Source: Hyphomonas sp. (lineage in GTDB: Bacteria > Pseudomonadota > Alphaproteobacteria > Caulobacterales > Hyphomonadaceae). From it: a DNA stretch of 64,000 nucleotides. Within the stretch, counting starts at the first letter, position 1; every line of letters begins with the position of its first letter. Position numbers and translations under genes: made by a program. The DNA is taken from positions 1-64,000 of the forward strand of contig NZ_WGLO01000009.1 of NCBI RefSeq assembly GCF_016125515.1. The letters are read 5' to 3'. This document shows, one piece after another, positions 60,463 to 64,000 of the stretch. A model generated the notes under the pieces. That model was not told the origin of the DNA, did not search any database, and worked only from the letters and a program-made list of their open reading frames with translations.

Positions 60463-61611
60463 ATGAGTTGGGACTGGGACCAGATCGAGCAGCAGCCGGG
60501 CTTTGCGGGCGGGCGCAGCGTGGCGGAGCGCGAAATCCGCCCCATCCTCGAGAAAGCGCCCTCCGACCCGCTGGATCCCGGCCGCGAGAAGCGGGTGCTC
60601 ATGCGCTATTTCTTCGGGGGCTTCGCGTCTTTCATCGTGATGTTCATGATCTCCGAAACGCTGCTTCCGGATGGCGGCTGGGGCGAACTGGCCAAATTCA
60701 TGCTGTTCCCGGTGCTGTTCTTCCTGAATATCGGGCTCGCCCTGTTCCTGCTTCGCGGACGCCTGCTCCGGCTGTTTGTTGAGGCGCAGGCTCGCCTTGC
60801 CGCGAAGGCTGAAGCGCTCACGCGGATCATCACTCCCCTCGGGCTCACCTATGTCCCCGCACCCGGCGGCGCGCCCAAGGGCCTCGAATGGCTGGCGAAG
60901 CAGAGCTGGGCGCCGCCCGAGTTCCGCAAGGCCGCCGAAGCGCTCGAACAGATCGGCGGCATGGACAAGGCCGTCGAGACGGTGCGCGATTGCGGCCTGT
61001 TCACGGAGGCGAACGTCTATGTCGTCGGCTCGCCGGAGCAGAAGACGAAATATGCCGAGTATGCCGCCGCCAACCGCCGGATCGAGGACGGCTTCGAAGG
61101 CCGACATGCCGGCCTTGCGATGTCGATGTTCGAATGGATCGAGTCGGTCGAGGACGCGCCCGATGTGTCGCATCTCGTTATCGTTCTCGAAGCGCCGTTC
61201 CAGCTCCACGGCGTCACCCAGCTGCGCGCCCGCAAGACCAGCTGGCCGCAGGATCCCAAGGGCCGCGCTTTGCAGGAGGTCGATCTCGGCCCGAAAGCCT
61301 TTGACGCGCTCTACCGCCTGCGCGCCTCGGACCAGGTCGAGGCCCGCGCCATCTTCAACCCCGCCGTGATCGAGCGCGTCATCGCCCTTGCGCATGGCGG
61401 CAAGTTCCGCGCGGTCGCGCAGGGCAACGATCTCGTGTTCGACTTTGCCGGCGGCCCCAACCGCTTCCAGCTGATCGATCTTCTCACCGGCGTATGGACC
61501 GACGAGACCATCCTCCAGACCCATGTCGATCTGGCCGAAACGCTCGCCCTCGTCGAAACGCTCGGCCATGCCTTCATGCTCGCGCGGAAGTCTGATACGG
61601 GCGGGCCATGA
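60463..61611 (+). CDS. DUF3137 family membrane protein
   Basis: The 382-residue protein has two adjacent transmembrane helices (about residues 50-70 and 76-98) and a large soluble C-terminal part. The segment GLTYVPAPGGAPKGLEWLAKQ and the closing ETLGHAFMLARKS fit DUF3137. The start is uncertain: ATG 60463 gives MSWDWDQIEQQPG, with no strong ribosome-binding site; ATG 60427 is also possible. The stop overlaps ybgC by four bases, linking it to the tol operon. Confidence 0.75.
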   Translation: MSWDWDQIEQQPGFAGGRSVAEREIRPILEKAPSDPLDPGREKRVLMRYFFGGFASFIVMFMISETLLPDGGWGELAKFMLFPVLFFLNIGLALFLLRGRLLRLFVEAQARLAAKAEALTRIITPLGLTYVPAPGGAPKGLEWLAKQSWAPPEFRKAAEALEQIGGMDKAVETVRDCGLFTEANVYVVGSPEQKTKYAEYAAANRRIEDGFEGRHAGLAMSMFEWIESVEDAPDVSHLVIVLEAPFQLHGVTQLRARKTSWPQDPKGRALQEVDLGPKAFDALYRLRASDQVEARAIFNPAVIERVIALAHGGKFRAVAQGNDLVFDFAGGPNRFQLIDLLTGVWTDETILQTHVDLAETLALVETLGHAFMLARKSDTGGP

Positions 61612-62060
61612 GCCTGCCGCCCCTTGATGCCCAGAACTTTGATGCCGAGCGCCAGCACTGGCTGCCGGTACGCGTCTATTACGAAGACACCGATTTCACC
61701 GGGATGGTCTACCACGCCAACTACCTGCGCTTCTTCGAACGCGGCCGGTCAGACCACCTGCGCGATGCCGGCGTCTCCCACCAGTCGCTGCTGGCCCGCG
61801 AAGACCCCGCCGCCTTCACGCTGACCAACGTCAACGTCACCTACCGCAAGCCCGGCAAGGTCGACGACCTCCTGCACATCCGAACCCGCTATCTCGGTAT
61901 GGACGGCCCCCGCATCCGCTTTTCGCAGGCCTGCCTGCGCGGCGACGAGCTGATTGCCGAGGCCGAAATCACCGCCGTGATGATCCACGCCGACGGCCGC
62001 CTGCGCCGCCCGATCAAGGAAATCAGCGAACACCTCGAAGCCTATCGCTGGCGCGGATAG
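61608..62060 (+). CDS. ybgC: Tol-Pal-associated acyl-CoA thioesterase YbgC
   Basis: This 150-residue hotdog-fold thioesterase has the 4HBT active-site motif VYYEDTDFTGMVYHANYLRFFERGR, with the catalytic Asp in DTDFTG and His in YHANY. It hydrolyses short acyl-CoA or acyl-ACP and is a standard tol-pal neighbour. Here it is separated from tolQ by a terminator and a PadR gene, an insertion into the usual ybgC-tolQ order. Confidence 0.95.
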   Translation: MSLPPLDAQNFDAERQHWLPVRVYYEDTDFTGMVYHANYLRFFERGRSDHLRDAGVSHQSLLAREDPAAFTLTNVNVTYRKPGKVDDLLHIRTRYLGMDGPRIRFSQACLRGDELIAEAEITAVMIHADGRLRRPIKEISEHLEAYRWRG

Positions 62061-62091
62061 CCCCAAGGTACAGCAGATCCAGAACGGAACG

Positions 62092-62123
62092 CGGCGTACC
62101 CGGTTATCGGGTGCGCCGTTTTT
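62092..62123 (+). terminator. Rho-independent terminator after ybgC
   Basis: CGGCGTACCCG (62092-62102) pairs with CGGGTGCGCCG (62108-62118) with one T-G wobble and a five-base loop, followed by five T. Confidence 0.85.
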
Positions 62124-62141
62124 CTGTGCCGGCCTCTTGAA

Positions 62142-62195
62142 TTTAGATATATCGGAAAATATCTAGAGTTTCGATATATCTAAATTCGATATATC
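62142..62195. promoter_or_regulatory. Cluster of GATATATC palindromes upstream of the PadR gene
   Basis: GATATATC occurs at 62146-62153, 62173-62180 and 62188-62195. The first two lie in a larger inverted repeat: TTTAGATATATCG (62142-62154) and CGATATATCTAAA (62172-62184). The block is strikingly AT-rich against the surroundings and ends 15 bases before the PadR start codon, so it is a probable autoregulatory operator. Confidence 0.65.
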
Positions 62196-62210
62196 AAAAA
62201 TGGAGTATCG

Positions 62211-62831
62211 ATGAACAGCTCAACCCCCGAAAATGATGAGGCCGGCTGCCATCGGCGCCGCCACGCAGGAGGCTTCATGCACGACCATTCCCACCACCAC
62301 CGCCGCGAACGCTGGCACATGAAAATGCACCGTATGGGCGCCCACCGCCGCGGCATGGGCCGGGGCAGGGGTCCGCGCCCGCTCGGGCACGGCGACCTGC
62401 GCCTCCTGATCCTCAGCCTGATCGCGGAAAGCCCGCGCCACGGGTATGACCTGATCCAGGAAATCGAGGCCCGCACCGGCGGCACCTACAAGCCGAGCCC
62501 CGGGGTCATCTATCCCGCGCTCGAGATCATCCAGGATCTAGGCTGGGCCATCGTGCGCACCGATGACGGCAAGAAAACCTTCCACATCACGCAAGAGGGC
62601 CAGGCCGAACTCGTCCGTGAAGCGGCCGCTATCGCCGCGATCCAGGCCCGCCTGGCCGGTCTGCTGAGCGGCGAGGACGAAGCCGATCCGGCCGATGTGC
62701 GCACCGCCATGCACCGGTTACGCCATGCGGTGATAACCGCCGCGCGCGATCCCGCGGCCAGCGAAGCGCGCCTCACCCGCATCGCGGAAATCCTGGCGGC
62801 CGCCCGCGATGAAATCGCCGCTCTCGACTGA
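62211..62831 (+). CDS. PadR-family regulator with His-rich N-terminus
   Basis: The 206-residue protein has a histidine/arginine-rich N-terminal extension (residues 10-60, including HDHSHHHRRERWHMKMHRM), then a PadR winged helix (DLRLLILSLIAESPRHGYDL, followed by PSPGVIYPALEIIQDLGW) and a C-terminal helical dimer region. The architecture matches YqjI, a nickel-sensing PadR protein of enterobacteria, so metal sensing is likely. TGGAG precedes the ATG. No obvious target other than itself lies next to it. Confidence 0.88.
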   Translation: MNSSTPENDEAGCHRRRHAGGFMHDHSHHHRRERWHMKMHRMGAHRRGMGRGRGPRPLGHGDLRLLILSLIAESPRHGYDLIQEIEARTGGTYKPSPGVIYPALEIIQDLGWAIVRTDDGKKTFHITQEGQAELVREAAAIAAIQARLAGLLSGEDEADPADVRTAMHRLRHAVITAARDPAASEARLTRIAEILAAARDEIAALD

Positions 62832-62861
62832 TCCGAAACCCGCCTCCCGAAGGCAAACGTG

Positions 62862-62887
62862 CGGGGTCCCTGAAGGGGCCCCGTTTT
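62862..62887 (+). terminator. Rho-independent terminator after the PadR gene
   Basis: CGGGGTCCC (62862-62870) pairs with GGGGCCCCG (62875-62883), one wobble, TGAA loop, then TTTT. Confidence 0.75.
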
Positions 62888-63139
62888 CGTATCTGCCGTA
62901 CGTTTCCGCCCGCTGGCGGGGGCCGTCACGGTTAACAGTCGGCCACGAAAGCTTAACCCTTGGCTTTTAAGGTCGAGGTGACTGCGTAAAGGGCGCAACG
63001 CGCCGTGTTTCTGCCGGATTTGGACTCGAAAGAGGGTCGCAGACATGCGGCCACTTGCGCAGTGCGCAGGACCGAATCCTGATACCGCCACGCCCGCGGG
63101 CACACCCTGCCCGGATGAAGTTTGGGAGACACCTCGTTC
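62888..63139. other. Intergenic region before tolQ
   Basis: These 252 bases separate the PadR terminator from tolQ. I see no gene. Three TTAA words (62932, 62953, 62967) lie close together but not at the seven-base spacing of a full CtrA site. The tolQR promoter presumably lies here, but no clear -35/-10 pair stands out. Confidence 0.5.
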
Positions 63140-63853
63140 ATGGAAACCGAATCCATCGGCAATGTTACCGGCAGCAGCGAGTTTTCGCTGTTCACCTTGC
63201 TGGGCGAAGCCGACATTGTCGTGAAGCTGGTCCTTTGCATCCTGCTGCTCGCCTCGATCTGGTCCTGGGTTGTGATCGGCGAGAAGCTGTTTTCGCTGGG
63301 CGCCCTGAAAAAGGCCTCGCGCGCCTTCGAGGAAGCCTTCTGGAGCGGCCGCGCCGGCGAGTTCGACCTGCGCCCCGGGCAGGGGGGCAAGGATCCCGCC
63401 AGCCGCGTTTTCGTTTCCTGCGCCCGGGAATGGCAGGATGCAGGCCGCGCGCTGCCGACGCCCGCCGAAGCCTCCGCCATCGTCATGCGCGCCGAACGTT
63501 CCATGCGCGCCGCGGTTGACCGCGAGCTCAGCCTTGCCGGCAACGGCCTCTCGGTGCTCGCCACCATCGGTTCGGCCTCGCCCTTCATCGGCCTGTTTGG
63601 CACGGTCTGGGGCATCATGAACGCCTTCCTCAACATCGCCGAAGCCCAGGACACCAGCCTCGGCACCGTCGCCGGCCCGATCGCCGAAGCCCTCTTCGCC
63701 ACCGGCCTTGGCCTGGTCGCGGCCATCCCGGCGGTCATCTTCTACAACAAGTTCACCTCCGACCTGACCAAGCTTGGCGACCAGCTCGACACCTTCTCCC
63801 AGGATGTCCTCGTGCGCCTCTCGCGCCGGGCCTCCGACGCAACGCGGGACTAG
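63140..63853 (+). CDS. tolQ: Tol-Pal system protein TolQ
   Basis: TolQ forms, with TolR, the proton-driven motor that energises TolA and outer-membrane constriction. The 237-residue protein has three membrane helices: residues 22-46 (VVKLVLCILLLASIWSWVVIG), about 140-165 and about 175-200. The conserved pore motifs are GSASPFIGLFGTVWGIMNAF and GLVAAIPAVIFYN. ATG 63140 fits the family; a TTG at 63122 is in frame. tolR starts six bases after the stop. Confidence 0.96.
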   Translation: METESIGNVTGSSEFSLFTLLGEADIVVKLVLCILLLASIWSWVVIGEKLFSLGALKKASRAFEEAFWSGRAGEFDLRPGQGGKDPASRVFVSCAREWQDAGRALPTPAEASAIVMRAERSMRAAVDRELSLAGNGLSVLATIGSASPFIGLFGTVWGIMNAFLNIAEAQDTSLGTVAGPIAEALFATGLGLVAAIPAVIFYNKFTSDLTKLGDQLDTFSQDVLVRLSRRASDATRD

Positions 63854-63859
63854 GGCGCC

Positions 63860-64000
63860 ATGGGTCTCATCCTCGGTTCTGGCGGAAAAGGCGGGCGGCG
63901 CGGCCGGCGCGCGCTCAATGCCGAGATCAATGTCACGCCCTTCGTGGACGTCATGCTCGTGCTGCTCATCGTGTTCATGGTCACCGCGCCGCTCCTGATC
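63860..64000 (+). CDS. tolR: Tol-Pal system protein TolR (partial, runs off the window)
   Basis: The first 47 codons are present. A glycine/arginine-rich N-terminus is followed by [19 protein letters not shown], the single transmembrane helix of the ExbD/TolR family with the essential proton-carrying Asp in PFVDVML. The periplasmic domain lies beyond the window. Confidence 0.95.
   Translation, partial: MGLILGSGGKGGRRGRRALNAEINVTPFVDVMLVLLIVFMVTAPLLI

Noticed and set aside
62932-62970. CtrA binding site before tolQ
   Set aside because: Three TTAA words are present but none are spaced by seven bases, so the full TTAA-N7-TTAA site is absent.

Overview
This window comes from a GC-rich (about 65%) alphaproteobacterial chromosome, most likely of the Hyphomonadaceae/Caulobacterales type. 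That placement is inferred from gene content and order: a TIGR02302-type protein after lysA, an mmcB-like DNA repair gene, zapA beside a DUF4164 coiled-coil gene, ruvCAB followed by ybgC-tolQR, and an alpha-type AccD that has lost its zinc finger. There is no rRNA operon, CRISPR array, prophage or plasmid backbone. The only RNA gene seen is one tRNA-Arg(CCT). Nearly all sequence is coding, with many ATGA/TTGA stop-start overlaps.

Layout. 0-2 kb: the right end of an IS21-like element, then an O-antigen-ligase-type membrane protein on the minus strand. 1.9-7.5 kb: a plus-strand operon trpF-trpB-(lipoprotein)-cutA-trpA-accD-folC. 7.5-11 kb: a tiny minus-strand gene, then etfB-etfA and a 3-hydroxybutyryl-CoA dehydrogenase. 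11-19 kb: lipoproteins, a TlpA-like thioredoxin, argH-lptM-lipoprotein-lysA and a 905-residue membrane protein. 19-28 kb: a LysR regulator divergent from an epimerase gene, an MBL hydrolase, cobalamin adenosyltransferase with a HIG1-like protein, zapA/DUF4164, tkt, a divergent pair of citrate synthase paralogs, and mmcB with a small partner protein. 28.4-29.8 kb: rpoH, a frameshifted small gene and tRNA-Arg.

29.8-37.1 kb is the most accessory-looking region. Seven minus-strand genes, mostly with overlapping stops and starts, encode a cytochrome P450, a ketoacyl-synthase III homolog, an extended SDR, an MBL hydrolase, a PaaK/F390-synthetase-like adenylating enzyme, a Rieske-oxygenase homolog that lacks its iron-sulfur ligands, and a BtaA-like (DUF3419) aminocarboxypropyl transferase. 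I read it as a small biosynthetic cluster whose product I cannot name. A membrane protein and winged-helix regulator lie divergently upstream.

37-54 kb: housekeeping and envelope genes (msrB, 3-hydroxybutyrate dehydrogenase, a trypsin-like protease, pyrF, a PQQ alcohol dehydrogenase, a sulfotransferase, GST, a TetR regulator, tsaD, an ECF sigma factor, MAPEG, lepA). Between the TetR gene and tsaD sits a compact promoter/small-ORF/terminator unit that shares a possible operator with the TetR promoter. 53.7-57.8 kb: a chagasin-type inhibitor lipoprotein, a Rieske oxygenase gene broken by an in-frame amber codon, and a free-standing protein made only of EF-G domains III-V. A near-identical 28-bp direct repeat flanks the EF-G-like gene. 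Fasciclin and SOUL proteins follow. 57.8-64 kb: ruvCAB, DUF983/DUF3137 genes, ybgC, a His-rich PadR regulator with palindromic sites, tolQ and the start of tolR, which runs off the window.
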